Origin: CAIWHR01 sp963726765 | GTDB taxonomy: Bacteria; Pseudomonadota; Gammaproteobacteria; Burkholderiales; Casimicrobiaceae | Length of the DNA stretch: 64,000 bases | Assembly: GCA_963726765.1 (NCBI GenBank) | Contig: CAVSDH010000010.1 | Coordinates: 186,001 to 250,000 of the forward strand | Direction of reading: 5' to 3' | In this document: in pieces, positions 45,334 through 53,618 of the stretch | How positions within the stretch are numbered: the first letter of the stretch is position 1 | Layout of the letters: every line of letters begins with the position of its first letter | The notes under the pieces: generated by a model | What the model was told of the DNA's origin: nothing | The model's database searches: none | The model's input: the letters and a program-made list of their open reading frames with translations, nothing else | Position numbers and translations under genes: made by a program

Positions 45334-46554
45334 CTACTTGGGCAGGCCGAAGTCCTTGTCGAACGTCACGCGCGCGAGCACCTTGGTCTCGAAGTTCTCG
45401 CCGCCCTTGGTGTACTGCACGAGGACCGCCGCACGGTTGCCGTCGCGGCATTGCGGTGTCGGCGCGGCGCAGAATTCGATCGGACCTGCCGCGAGCCCTT
45501 CGTACTTGATGGTCGCGAGCGCGTCCCGGATCGCGCGCCGGTCTTCGGCCAGCGACGCATCCGTGAGCTTCAGGTTCGCCTTGGCGAGCGCCATCTTGGC
45601 GATCTGCGCGGCATCCCATGCCTGCGAGAAATCGTGGTCCGGACACGCGAACTTGTATTTCTGCTTCACCATCGCAACGAATTGCTTCGCGATCGGCCGC
45701 TCGTCGCTGCAATTGAAGGCCTGCGTGAACGTCGTCCCGACCGCCGCGTCACCCGCGAGCTTGGGATAGGTGACGTTGCCCGCGGACGACGCCGCGACGC
45801 GCCACACGTTCTTCGGTATGCCGACCTCGAAGGACTGCTGGACCTGACGTGCCTGCGCATCGGCCTGTCCGGCAATGCCGATGATCTCCGGATTGAGCGC
45901 CTTGATCTTGAGCAGGTGCGAGCGGAAGTCGAGGTCGGTCTCCTGCATCTGCGCCTCGTAAACCGGGTCGACGTTGAAGTTCTTCTTCATGTACTCCTGC
46001 AGCTGCTTGGTGAACGCGATGCCCGCGCCGTCGGTCGTGTACAGGTACGCGATCTTCTTGCCGACGTTCTCGCCCAGGTACTTGCCGTAGACCCCGGCGT
46101 AGTAGCGCTCGGACACCGAGACGCGGAAGACCCATTCGCTGCCCTTCTGCGTGATCGACGAATTGGTCGACTGCGGGACGAGCTGGGGAACCTGTTCCTT
46201 CGCCGTGACGTCGACCATCGGCATCGACACGGAGCTGCAGGTCGAGCCGATGACGAGATGGACCTTGTTCTGGTGAATGAAGCGATTGACGTTGGCGATG
46301 CCCTTGTCGGGCTTGCACTCGTCGTCGAGCAGGATCACCTCGACCTTGGCGCCGTTGATGCCGCCCTTGGCGTTGACCGCCTCGATCTCGGTCTTGGCGA
46401 TGTCCCCGTACGCCATGCCGGATTCGACCAGCATGCGCAAGCTGATGCCGACTCGAATGGTCTTGTCCTGCGCCGCGGCGGTACCCGCGGCGGTGATGCC
46501 CAGAAGGGCCACGGAACCGGCAACGAAAACTACCTTGGAAAGCACGGATTTCAT
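45334..46554 (-). CDS. Periplasmic binding protein of HAAT-type ABC transporter (set 1)
   Basis: 406 residues from ATG 46554, with GGAGGAG upstream. The signal peptide is MKSVLSKVVFVAGSVALLGI, cleaved near AAAQD. The mature part is a type I periplasmic binding fold (IRVGISLRMLVESGMAYGDI, INGAKVEVILLDDECKPDKG, STCSSVSMPM, FRVSVSERYYAGVYG). It has extra cysteines near the C-terminus (NCSDERP, ACPDHDF, FCAAPTPQCRDG), unlike the three other binding proteins here, so it forms its own subfamily. It is the first gene of the P2 operon. Confidence 0.92.
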   Translation of the reverse strand: MKSVLSKVVFVAGSVALLGITAAGTAAAQDKTIRVGISLRMLVESGMAYGDIAKTEIEAVNAKGGINGAKVEVILLDDECKPDKGIANVNRFIHQNKVHLVIGSTCSSVSMPMVDVTAKEQVPQLVPQSTNSSITQKGSEWVFRVSVSERYYAGVYGKYLGENVGKKIAYLYTTDGAGIAFTKQLQEYMKKNFNVDPVYEAQMQETDLDFRSHLLKIKALNPEIIGIAGQADAQARQVQQSFEVGIPKNVWRVAASSAGNVTYPKLAGDAAVGTTFTQAFNCSDERPIAKQFVAMVKQKYKFACPDHDFSQAWDAAQIAKMALAKANLKLTDASLAEDRRAIRDALATIKYEGLAAGPIEFCAAPTPQCRDGNRAAVLVQYTKGGENFETKVLARVTFDKDFGLPK

Positions 46555-46897
46555 TTCCTGACTCCTCCAGACGTCACGCAAGGCAAATCGGGCACTTTCG
46601 AGCCCCCCAGATACTTCGTCGGCGCGACTCTCGCCCCCGGTCGCGTCACCGCCGCGCCCTCTGCAGGAGCGAAACGGCAGTGCCGGTCCCGCCGCGGGAA
46701 AGCGGCAGCAACGCACGGCGACCGCAAGGGTACGCCAATTACAGATCCGATGACCCTCCTGCGCCGGGCATTGTCTTTTCTGGGCGCTGACGGCGTCGCC
46801 CCGACCATGGCCGGCCGAACCGATCGTCGGGCCACGATAGGCTTGCCGCCCAATATAGTCCATGCAATGATGCAAATACATTGTATTGGCAATTTCA
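46555..46897. promoter_or_regulatory. Divergent control region between binding-protein operon and lysR gene
   Basis: 343 nt without a gene. It holds regulatory unit P2 near the LysR end, and therefore a leader of roughly 270 nt before the binding-protein start. The rest is GC-rich and shows no clear riboswitch or small ORF. The 60 nt next to the LysR gene are AT-rich. Confidence 0.6.
46834..46886 (-). promoter_or_regulatory. Promoter/operator unit P2 (LysR-type, shared motif)
   Basis: Minus-strand reading: dyad ATA-N5-TAT (ATACAATGTAT), six bases, core CATTGCATGGACT with -35 TGGACT, 17-bp spacer, -10 TATCGT. The dyad lies 12 nt upstream of the LysR start codon, in the usual place for a self-regulated divergent LysR gene. 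The layout is the same as units P1 and P3. Confidence 0.62.
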
Positions 46898-47845
46898 ATG
46901 ATGGAACCCGAGCTGGGAGCGGTCCCGCGCGACGCGCGAATGCTCGTCCTGTTCGACGAGATCTATCGCACCCAGAGCATGACCCGCGCCGCCGAGCGAC
47001 TCGACTTGAGCCAGCCGACGGCGAGCATCTGGCTCTCCAAGCTTCGGCGCGATTGGCACGATCCCCTGTTCGTTCGCACGACCACCGGCATGCAGCCCAC
47101 GCCGCGAGCGGATGCGCTCATCGGACCGGCGCGCGAGGCGCTCGCCTTGCTGCGGCGGCTGTCCGCCAGTCTGCCGGGATTCGACCCCGCGGCCACGCAC
47201 CGCAGCTTTCGCATCTGCATGACCGACGCGAGTCACATCACGCTGCTTCCCCGGCTGCTCGCCCACGTACGGACGATCGGCCCCGAGATCCGGCTCGACG
47301 TCGTTCCGATCACGGCCGGCACCGGCCACACGCTCGAGACCGGCGAAGCCGACCTGGCGCTCGGATACATCACGGGCCTCGAGGCCGGGTTCCACGAGCA
47401 GCGGCTCTACGCGCAGGACTTCATCTGCCTCGTCAGCGCGAAGCATCCGCGCATCCGCGACGTATTCACGCCCCGCGCGTACAAGGAGGAGGGGCACATC
47501 GGCATCCTGTCGTCGACCAGCTATCCGATGCTGCAAAGCTCGTTCAAGCGGCTCGGCATCGAGCGTCGCGTGCAGCTCGAATTGCCCGGCTTTCTCGGGC
47601 TCGCCGCGATCGTTTCCGCGACCGACCTGATCGCGACCGTACCACGGACCATCGGCGAAACGCTGGCGCAGATGGGGCCGATCAAGGTGTTCCCCTGCCC
47701 GCTCAGGATTCCGACGTTCATGGTCAAGCAGTACTGGCACGCGCGCTACCACCACGACCCGGGCGTCCGCTGGCTGCGCGGCGTGTGCGCTCACCTGTTC
47801 GCGCGGACGGAGCCCCCGAAGACGACGTCCCAAGCCGCGCGGTGA
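46898..47845 (+). CDS. LysR-family transcriptional regulator
   Basis: 315 residues from ATG 46898; a TTG at 46886 is possible but would cut into the operator dyad. The winged helix (residues 15-80) has MTRAAERLDLSQPTASIWLS and DPLFVRTTTGMQPTPRAD, typical of the NahR/LinR/NodD-like branch that responds to aromatic compounds. The effector domain follows (FRICMTDASHITLLPRLL, ADLALGYITGLE). It is the only rightward gene within 37 kb of leftward genes, diverges from the SBP-Liv operon, and is the best candidate regulator of P1-P3. Confidence 0.93.
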   Translation: MMEPELGAVPRDARMLVLFDEIYRTQSMTRAAERLDLSQPTASIWLSKLRRDWHDPLFVRTTTGMQPTPRADALIGPAREALALLRRLSASLPGFDPAATHRSFRICMTDASHITLLPRLLAHVRTIGPEIRLDVVPITAGTGHTLETGEADLALGYITGLEAGFHEQRLYAQDFICLVSAKHPRIRDVFTPRAYKEEGHIGILSSTSYPMLQSSFKRLGIERRVQLELPGFLGLAAIVSATDLIATVPRTIGETLAQMGPIKVFPCPLRIPTFMVKQYWHARYHHDPGVRWLRGVCAHLFARTEPPKTTSQAAR

Positions 47846-47860
47846 TCCGGCAGCGACGCG

Positions 47861-49281
47861 TCAGGGTCGCCGCGAAAGCTCGGCGCCGGCGTCGGCCGGC
47901 AATCGCATCATCCAGGCCACCGCAAGCGCCATCAGCGCGGCCGCGGCGAAGAGCGCGTACTGGAAGTCGGAAAGCCCGAGCGCCGAGCCCGCCCTGGCAG
48001 CCTGGAAGGCGCCGAGCGCAAATGCCGCGACCGCAACGCCCAGGGCCCCCGCCGTCTGCTGCGCCATCGTGGCGAGCGTGGTGGCGCCCGGCCGCAGCTC
48101 GCCTGCGACGTCGGCGAACGCGAGCGTCGCCGTGCACGTGAAATTCATCGACCGGGTCAGGCCGGCGACGAACAGCACGCCGTAGGTCACGACGACCGGC
48201 ACGCCCGGCGCGAGCAGGCCGCAGGCGACGAGCGACGCGACGCACAGCATGCCGTTGACCTTCAGAACATTGCGGAATCCGAAGCGGCGCAGGATCGGCG
48301 TCGTCGCGCTTTTCATCGCGAGGTTGCCCGCCATGTAGACGAGCAGCATGATGCCCGCCTCGAACGCGCTCGCCCCGAACCCGATCTGGAACATGAGCGG
48401 CAGCAGGAACGGCGTCATGCTGATCGCGATCCTGGCGATCAATCCCGCGCTGACCGTGCTCAAGGCGAACGTGGGCACGCGCACCGCCGAGAGATCGAGG
48501 ATCGGCGCCGGATGGGAAAGCGCATGGCGCACCGCCGCCAGTCCGCACGCCGAGGCCGAAAAGGACGTAGAGGCCGCCCGTCGTTTCGCTGCCCGCGCGC
48601 GCCGCAACCAGCGAGAGCCCGTGCACGAAGGTCGCAAGCGCGGCCGCCGTCAGCACGAAGCCGGCGGTGTCGAACCGTGCAGGCGTCTCCTTTTCGTGCT
48701 TCGGCACGAATCGCAGCACGAGCAGCACGCCGAGGATTCCGAGCGGGACGTTGATCAGGAAGATCCATCGCCAGGACGAATACGTCGTGATGAAGCCGCC
48801 GAGCGGCGGCCCGATGACGGGCGCGATTAAGGCCGGCCAGACGATGAGACCGATGGCATCGATGATCCGGTGCTTCGGCGTCTCGCGCAGCACGACCAGC
48901 CGACCGACCGGCGACATGAACGCCGCCGCCGCGCCCTGCAGCAGGCGAGCGGCCAAGCAGCGCCTCCAGCGAAGGGCTGAGCCCGCAAAGGAGCGATGCC
49001 AGCGTGAATACGCCGACGGCCATGGCGAAGAGGTTGCGCGCGCCGAATCGCGCGCTCGCCCAGCCTGCGGTCGGCACGAACACGGCCATCGCGACCAGGT
49101 AGACCGTGATGCTTGCGGTAAGTGCGAGCGTGGGCTCGCCCAGGCTCTGCGCGATGGCCGGGAGCGCCGTCGCGACGATCGTGCCGTCCAGCGTCTCCAT
49201 GAAAAACGCCGCAGCCACGATGAGCGGCACGCGGCGGGAGAACGGGGACGCTCCATCGCTGGCGGTGCTGCGCGGGCGCAC
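47861..49281 (-). CDS. MFS transporter, DHA2/EmrB-like, two frameshifts
   Basis: About 472 residues after correction. N-terminal helices are in one frame (AAFFMETLDGTIVATALPAI, the DHA2 D-x-T motif). The middle is in a second (FMSPVGRLVVLRETPKHRII, SWRWIFLINVPLGILGVLL) and the rest in a third (FLLPLMFQIGFGASAFEAGI). Breaks near 48955 and 48540 are each repaired by dropping one base (1421 nt, 3n+2). The start GTG 49281 has GGAAG upstream; it is a judgement. It is a proton-driven exporter or importer with 14-helix layout, last gene of the P3 operon. Confidence 0.82.
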
Positions 49282-49306
49282 GGCGAATGCTTCCGGCGCT
49301 ATCGAG

Positions 49307-50329
49307 TCAAGCGGGAATCGTTTGCCACCGGTCGGTCTTCGCAGACTCGAACAGGGCCTCGATGACGCGCAGCGTGAGGAGCGCATCCTCGATCGGCCAG
49401 CTCGGCACCGCTTCGCCGCGCAGATGGCGGGAAAATCGCTCGACCTGCAGCGTGTACTGGTTCACCGGTTCGAAATCGTAAGTCTGCGTGGCGACCGCGC
49501 CGTGACTCGCATGATCGCCGACGTAGACGCGGCACGGCGTCGGCCGCCCGTGCGCATAGGGGAAGTCGCAGCGGAGCCACCCGTTGCCGCCGAGCACCGA
49601 GAACTGCTGGTGCGTCGCCCACGCGGAGGGGCCGCTCTGCGTCGCAACGGTGAAGCTCGCGTGGCTGTCGCCGTAGTCCAGGATCGCGGTGGAAAGGCGA
49701 TCGATTCGGAAGACGGGATCGCGGTCGAGCGCGGCGATCACCCGCCTGGGCGCGCGCTTGAAAATGGCGCTGCACGCGCTGATCGCGTAGGAACCCAGGT
49801 CGTAGAGCCCGCCGCCGCCCTTGTCCGGGTTGTTGCGAATGTCGTTCGGATCGAAGAACTGCTTTGCCAGGGTGCACTGCACGGCGCGCGGTGTTCCGAT
49901 GGCGCCTGACGCGACCAGCTCGCCGATCCGCGTCCACTGCGGATGGTTGCGGTAGGAGAACGCCTCCTCGATGTGCCGCCCGCTCCGGTCGCGCGCCGCC
50001 TGCAGCGTCACGACGTCGGCGGCCGACAGGCACAGCGGCTTTTCGCAGAGCACGTGCTTGCCCGCTTCGAGCGCCCGCACCGACCACTCGACGTGCAGAT
50101 GATTGGGCACCGGGATGTAGAGCGCGTCGATATCGGGGTCGCGGATTGCCTCGTCGTACGAACCGAAGTGGCGCGGCACGCCGAATTCCTGCGCGACGGC
50201 CTTGGCCTTGGCGGCGTCGCGCGAAGCGATCGCGACGAGGCGCGCGCTCGTTGCTCCCTTCATCGCCGGAATGAATCGCGAAGTGGCGATCGCCGCGGCG
50301 CCCAGCACTCCCCAACGGACCGGTTCCAT
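49307..50329 (-). CDS. Gfo/Idh/MocA oxidoreductase (glucose-fructose oxidoreductase-like)
   Basis: 340 residues. The opening is VRWGVLGAAAIATSRFIPAM, with the conserved Lys in VLCEKPLCLSA, SYRNHPQWTRIGELVASGAI and GGGGLYDLGSYAISACSAI at the active site (Tyr in YAISA). This pattern is like xylose/dihydrodiol dehydrogenases and differs from the other Gfo/Idh proteins in the window. It lies 9 nt after the enoyl-CoA hydratase stop. Confidence 0.92.
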   Translation of the reverse strand: MEPVRWGVLGAAAIATSRFIPAMKGATSARLVAIASRDAAKAKAVAQEFGVPRHFGSYDEAIRDPDIDALYIPVPNHLHVEWSVRALEAGKHVLCEKPLCLSAADVVTLQAARDRSGRHIEEAFSYRNHPQWTRIGELVASGAIGTPRAVQCTLAKQFFDPNDIRNNPDKGGGGLYDLGSYAISACSAIFKRAPRRVIAALDRDPVFRIDRLSTAILDYGDSHASFTVATQSGPSAWATHQQFSVLGGNGWLRCDFPYAHGRPTPCRVYVGDHASHGAVATQTYDFEPVNQYTLQVERFSRHLRGEAVPSWPIEDALLTLRVIEALFESAKTDRWQTIPA

Positions 50330-50338
50330 TCCGCGACC

Positions 50339-51148
50339 TCAGCGCCCGCGCCACTGCGGCTTGCGCTTCTCGGCAAAGGCGCGCGGGCCCTCCTTCGCGT
50401 CTTCGCTTGCCAGCATGCGCTCCGCCGCCGGATATTTCCTGCGCATCGCGGCGGCGAGATCCGGCTCCGCCACGCTTTGGAGCATCACCTGCTTCGATGC
50501 CTCCAGCGCAAGCGGTGCGCATGCCAGCAGGTCACGCGCGATCTCCCTGGCCCGTCCGAGCGCGGCGCCACGCGGAACGACTTCGTTGACGAGGCTCACC
50601 CGGCGCGCGTCGGCAGCCGAAATTCGCCTGCCCGTCAGCACCAGCCACATCGCATCCTTCATCGGCATCTGGCGGGCGAGGCGCTGCAGCGCACCGCCAC
50701 CCAGCGCGGCCAATCCGACCCTCGGCTCGGGCAACCCGAATTCGGCATGCTCCGCCGCGACCGCGAGATCGCAGGCCGCAAGAATCTCCACCCCGCCGCC
50801 AAGACACAGACCGTTCACGGCGGCAATCACCGGCTTCCACAGGTCGAACCGTTTCGTGATTCCGGCGAAGCCTCCGGGCGGATAGTCGTAATCGCCGGTC
50901 TGCGCAAGCGACTTGAGGTCCGTGCCCACGCAAAAGGCGCGATCCCCCGCTCCGGTGATGATGGCGACGCGCAGGCCGGGATCGGCCGCGTAAAGGTCGA
51001 ACGCCCGGGAGAGTTCCACGTGCGCATCGAGATGCAGCGAATTGAGGACCTCGGGACGGTCGATCGTGATCGTCAGGATCGAATCTTCGCGTTCAAGCGA
51101 CAGGTATCGGAACGTCGTCTCGTTCGCGATTGCGTTCACGGGCGGCAT
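50339..51148 (-). CDS. Enoyl-CoA hydratase/isomerase (crotonase family)
   Basis: 269 residues from ATG 51148. Crotonase fold with ITIDRPEVLNSLHLDAHVEL, the oxyanion loop GAGDRAFCVGTDLKSL and the second oxyanion strand NGLCLGGGVEILAACDLAVA. AEFGLPEPRVGLAALGGG carries the catalytic-Glu region, and VLTGRRISAADARRVSLVNEV follows. It hydrates enoyl-CoAs or catalyses related reactions in beta-oxidation-like degradation. It lies between two Gfo/Idh genes in the P3 operon, linking CoA chemistry to the dehydrogenases. Confidence 0.94.
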   Translation of the reverse strand: MPPVNAIANETTFRYLSLEREDSILTITIDRPEVLNSLHLDAHVELSRAFDLYAADPGLRVAIITGAGDRAFCVGTDLKSLAQTGDYDYPPGGFAGITKRFDLWKPVIAAVNGLCLGGGVEILAACDLAVAAEHAEFGLPEPRVGLAALGGGALQRLARQMPMKDAMWLVLTGRRISAADARRVSLVNEVVPRGAALGRAREIARDLLACAPLALEASKQVMLQSVAEPDLAAAMRRKYPAAERMLASEDAKEGPRAFAEKRKPQWRGR

Positions 51149-51159
51149 GGCTCGACTTC

Positions 51160-52182
51160 CTAGCGCTTGCGTGCAGCGTTGAACTCGGCGAGGCAGTCTT
51201 CGATGACGCGCGCGGTCCGGGCCGCCGTTTCGCCGGTGCTGGGACATTGCCCCTCGCCGTTCATCTCGTCGACGATACTCTGGATCAGCGGCTGGTGGAC
51301 GTAGGGCGGATCGGCCACCGGAAACTCCTGCACGGCGTCACCGCGCTCTAGGCGAATCGGAACCGGCGGGCGGCCGGCGGGCGGCGACAGCGGTGGAAAC
51401 GTCGAAAAGGTGATGCGCCCTTCGCTGCCGACGATCTCGTTGTGCTCGTCGTCGCAATCGGCGGCGAAGCACCACGCGCCGCTGCCGTAGGCGCCGGACG
51501 CATAACGGTACGCGACCGTCACGACGTCCTCCGGAGGATACGCCCCGGCCTGGTTGTCCGCGAACGCGCGCGCGCTTGCGATCGGGCCGACGATGAAATC
51601 GAGAATGTCGAGCGTATGCCCGACGGCTTCGAAGAAGATGCCGCCGCCGGAGCGCGCCGGATCGAGCCGCCAGCCCCAGAACGGCCCGCGCATGGCCTCC
51701 GGCGTGGGGATGCGCTGGAAGTGCCGGGTGATCACCATGCGCACGTCGCCGATCGCCCCGCTTTGCACGAGCTCGCGGATTTTGAGGAAGCGCGGCAGGC
51801 CGCGCCGATAGTAGGCAACCCAGAGCGGGACCCCGGCGTCGCGGCAGGCGGCGATCATGCCGAGGCAGTCGGCATGGCTCATCGCCATCGGCTTCTCGGT
51901 CAGCACCGGTTTGCCGGCCGCGGCGCAGCGCAACACGAAGTCGCGATGCGACTCGGTCATCGTCGCGACGTAAACGATGTCGACGTCCGGCGCGCGGATG
52001 ATCGCGTCGGCGTCGTCGTGCCAGCGGACGACTCCCTGTCGTCGCGCGAAATCCTCCGCGCGCGTCAAGTTCCGGTCGGCGACGGCGACCAGCTGCGAAT
52101 GGTCGGCCCGATTGAAGCCCGGGCCGCTCTTCATCTCGACGACCTCGCCGCAACCGATCACTCCCCAGCGGATGGTCCTCAT
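51160..52182 (-). CDS. Gfo/Idh/MocA oxidoreductase (GCGD/E type, copy 2)
   Basis: 340 residues, paralogue of the protein at 32778-33767. It shares IRWGVIGCGEVVEMKSGPGF, the Lys in LTEKPMAMSHADC, WVAYYRRGLPRF, the active-site stretch GGGIFFEAVGHTLDILDFIV and the end CPSTGETAARTARVIEDCLA. A proline-rich insert (FPPLSPPAGRPPVP, near residue 275) is absent from copy 1. It follows the binding-protein gene after 87 nt in the P3 operon. Confidence 0.92.
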   Translation of the reverse strand: MRTIRWGVIGCGEVVEMKSGPGFNRADHSQLVAVADRNLTRAEDFARRQGVVRWHDDADAIIRAPDVDIVYVATMTESHRDFVLRCAAAGKPVLTEKPMAMSHADCLGMIAACRDAGVPLWVAYYRRGLPRFLKIRELVQSGAIGDVRMVITRHFQRIPTPEAMRGPFWGWRLDPARSGGGIFFEAVGHTLDILDFIVGPIASARAFADNQAGAYPPEDVVTVAYRYASGAYGSGAWCFAADCDDEHNEIVGSEGRITFSTFPPLSPPAGRPPVPIRLERGDAVQEFPVADPPYVHQPLIQSIVDEMNGEGQCPSTGETAARTARVIEDCLAEFNAARKR

Positions 52183-52269
52183 CGGGCGGTCCCGATTCGC
52201 CCACCGCGGCGGCGGTTCGACATGCAGTTCGGAGGCGGAGACAGGGTTCGGTGCCCGACTCGCCGTTGG

Positions 52270-53415
52270 CTACTTGGCGGCGAGCACCGGCTTGAACGTC
52301 TGCACGACCTGCGCCCGCCCGTTGGCGATCTTCACGAAGACGCTTTCGCGGTCGAGATCGCCCTTGTTGTCGTACTGGACGTCGAACAGCACGCCCGGGT
52401 AGTCCTTGGCCGAGATCGTCGCACCGTGGAACGCGGCGGCGAGCGCCTTGGTGTCGACCTTGCCGATCTTGTCCGTGACCGCCTTGACCGCCCACATGCC
52501 CGTATAGCCTTTCATCGCGTTGTGGTCGGGCTTGTATTTGTACTCGGCCTGGAATTTCTGCACGAACGCCTGCACCGTGGGATTCGGCGCGTCCGCGGTC
52601 AGGCCGACGTGCGCGACCACGCCGTTTGCGGCGTCGCCGGCGAGCTCGATGACCTTCTCGTTGGCCAGCGTCGTCTCGCCGATGATCGGCTTGTCGTAGC
52701 CCTGCTTGCGCAGCTCCCGGAGAATGCGGGCGGACTCCTCCTCGTGCAGGTAGACGAACAGCGCATCGGCGTTCGACTGCTTTGCCTTCAGCACGGGCCC
52801 GGAAAAATCGAGCTGGCCCTGGTCCGTCGAAATGTCGGCCACGACCTCGATTCCCTGCGCCTTGAATTCCGGCACGATCACGTCGCGGCCGCCCTTGCCG
52901 AAATCGTTGTTGACATAGATGACGGCGACCGTCTTCGCCTTCACCGTGTCCTTCATGTATTTCGCGACCTTGGGCATGGCCGCGGCCTGCGTGAACGAGC
53001 ACCGGAACACGTACGGATTTCCCTGCTGCGTGATCGACGCGGCCTCGCCGCCGACGACGTTGGTCACCTCGGCGCGACGCGTCTCGTTCATGCTGACGAC
53101 GATCGAGCCGGAGAACACCGGCCCCATCACGACGTAGACCCCCGAGTCGACGGCCTTTGCGGCAAGCGCCTTGGAAATGCTGGGGTTCGTCTGCGTGTCG
53201 GACGACGTGTATTCGATCTTGCGCCCGGCGAGTCCGCCCGCCGCATTGATCTCCTTGACGGCCAGCTTGACGCCGTTGTCGAAGTTGGTGCCGACCGAAG
53301 CGCCCCCGCCCGACAGCTCAACCAGGCCCGCGATCTGGACCGGTTGTGCCACAACCAGGATCGGCGTCATGGCAAGCGCCAATGTCACGGCGAACGTGCG
53401 GAACGAGACTTTCAT
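52270..53415 (-). CDS. Periplasmic binding protein, HAAT type (paralogue A)
   Basis: 381 residues. GGAGG lies before the ATG at 53415. Signal peptide VSFRTFAVTLALAMTPILVV with cleavage near VVAQP. Mature part: VQIAGLVELSGGGASVGTNF, VKEINAAGGLAGRKIEY, GEAASITQQGNPYVFRCSF, VNNDFGKGGRDVIVPEF, LRKQGYDKPIIGETTL. It is the first gene after promoter unit P3 and shares its framework with the proteins at 53619 and 59083. No permease is in its own operon, so it probably docks on one of the two Liv permeases. Confidence 0.93.
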   Translation of the reverse strand: MKVSFRTFAVTLALAMTPILVVAQPVQIAGLVELSGGGASVGTNFDNGVKLAVKEINAAGGLAGRKIEYTSSDTQTNPSISKALAAKAVDSGVYVVMGPVFSGSIVVSMNETRRAEVTNVVGGEAASITQQGNPYVFRCSFTQAAAMPKVAKYMKDTVKAKTVAVIYVNNDFGKGGRDVIVPEFKAQGIEVVADISTDQGQLDFSGPVLKAKQSNADALFVYLHEEESARILRELRKQGYDKPIIGETTLANEKVIELAGDAANGVVAHVGLTADAPNPTVQAFVQKFQAEYKYKPDHNAMKGYTGMWAVKAVTDKIGKVDTKALAAAFHGATISAKDYPGVLFDVQYDNKGDLDRESVFVKIANGRAQVVQTFKPVLAAK

Positions 53416-53508
53416 GAATCCTCCGTTGAGCTGCTGCATGTCGGGGAACACCGCCGGCGCGGCCGTGGCCGGCTTCCACCCCGATCGGATCGGTTGACCG
53501 GAGCCCGG

Positions 53509-53561
53509 ACAATAGGACCCTCGTCGGACATTGTCCATGCAATGGGGGCAATGTCAGCTAT
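53509..53561 (-). promoter_or_regulatory. Promoter/operator unit P3 (LysR-type, shared motif)
   Basis: Reading the minus strand: dyad ATA-N5-CAT, six bases, core CATTGCATGGACA with -35 TGGACA, 17-bp spacer, -10 TATTGT. About 86 nt separate the expected transcription start from the binding-protein start codon at 53415. Architecture and spacing match P1 and P2 exactly. Confidence 0.6.
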
Positions 53562-53581
53562 TCGGAAACGCAATAATGGGG

Positions 53582-53603
53582 GCGGGACCCTGCACGGCCC
53601 CGC
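53582..53603 (-). terminator. Possible terminator hairpin after the 53619 binding-protein gene
   Basis: GCGGGGC and GTCCCGC (minus strand) can pair over 7 bp with one G-U pair, loop of 8. It is followed by CCCCATTATTG, only mildly T-rich. It lies between the upstream binding-protein stop and promoter P3, where a transcript end is expected. Weak evidence. Confidence 0.3.
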
Positions 53604-53618
53604 GGCAGCTCCGCGATG

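Noticed and set aside
44914..48141. Very long open frame (over 1000 codons) on the plus strand opposite the binding-protein and livM genes
   Set aside because: Arg/Ala/Asp-rich translation with no family resemblance; it is the shadow of the leftward genes in GC-rich DNA and also overlaps the real LysR gene in another frame.
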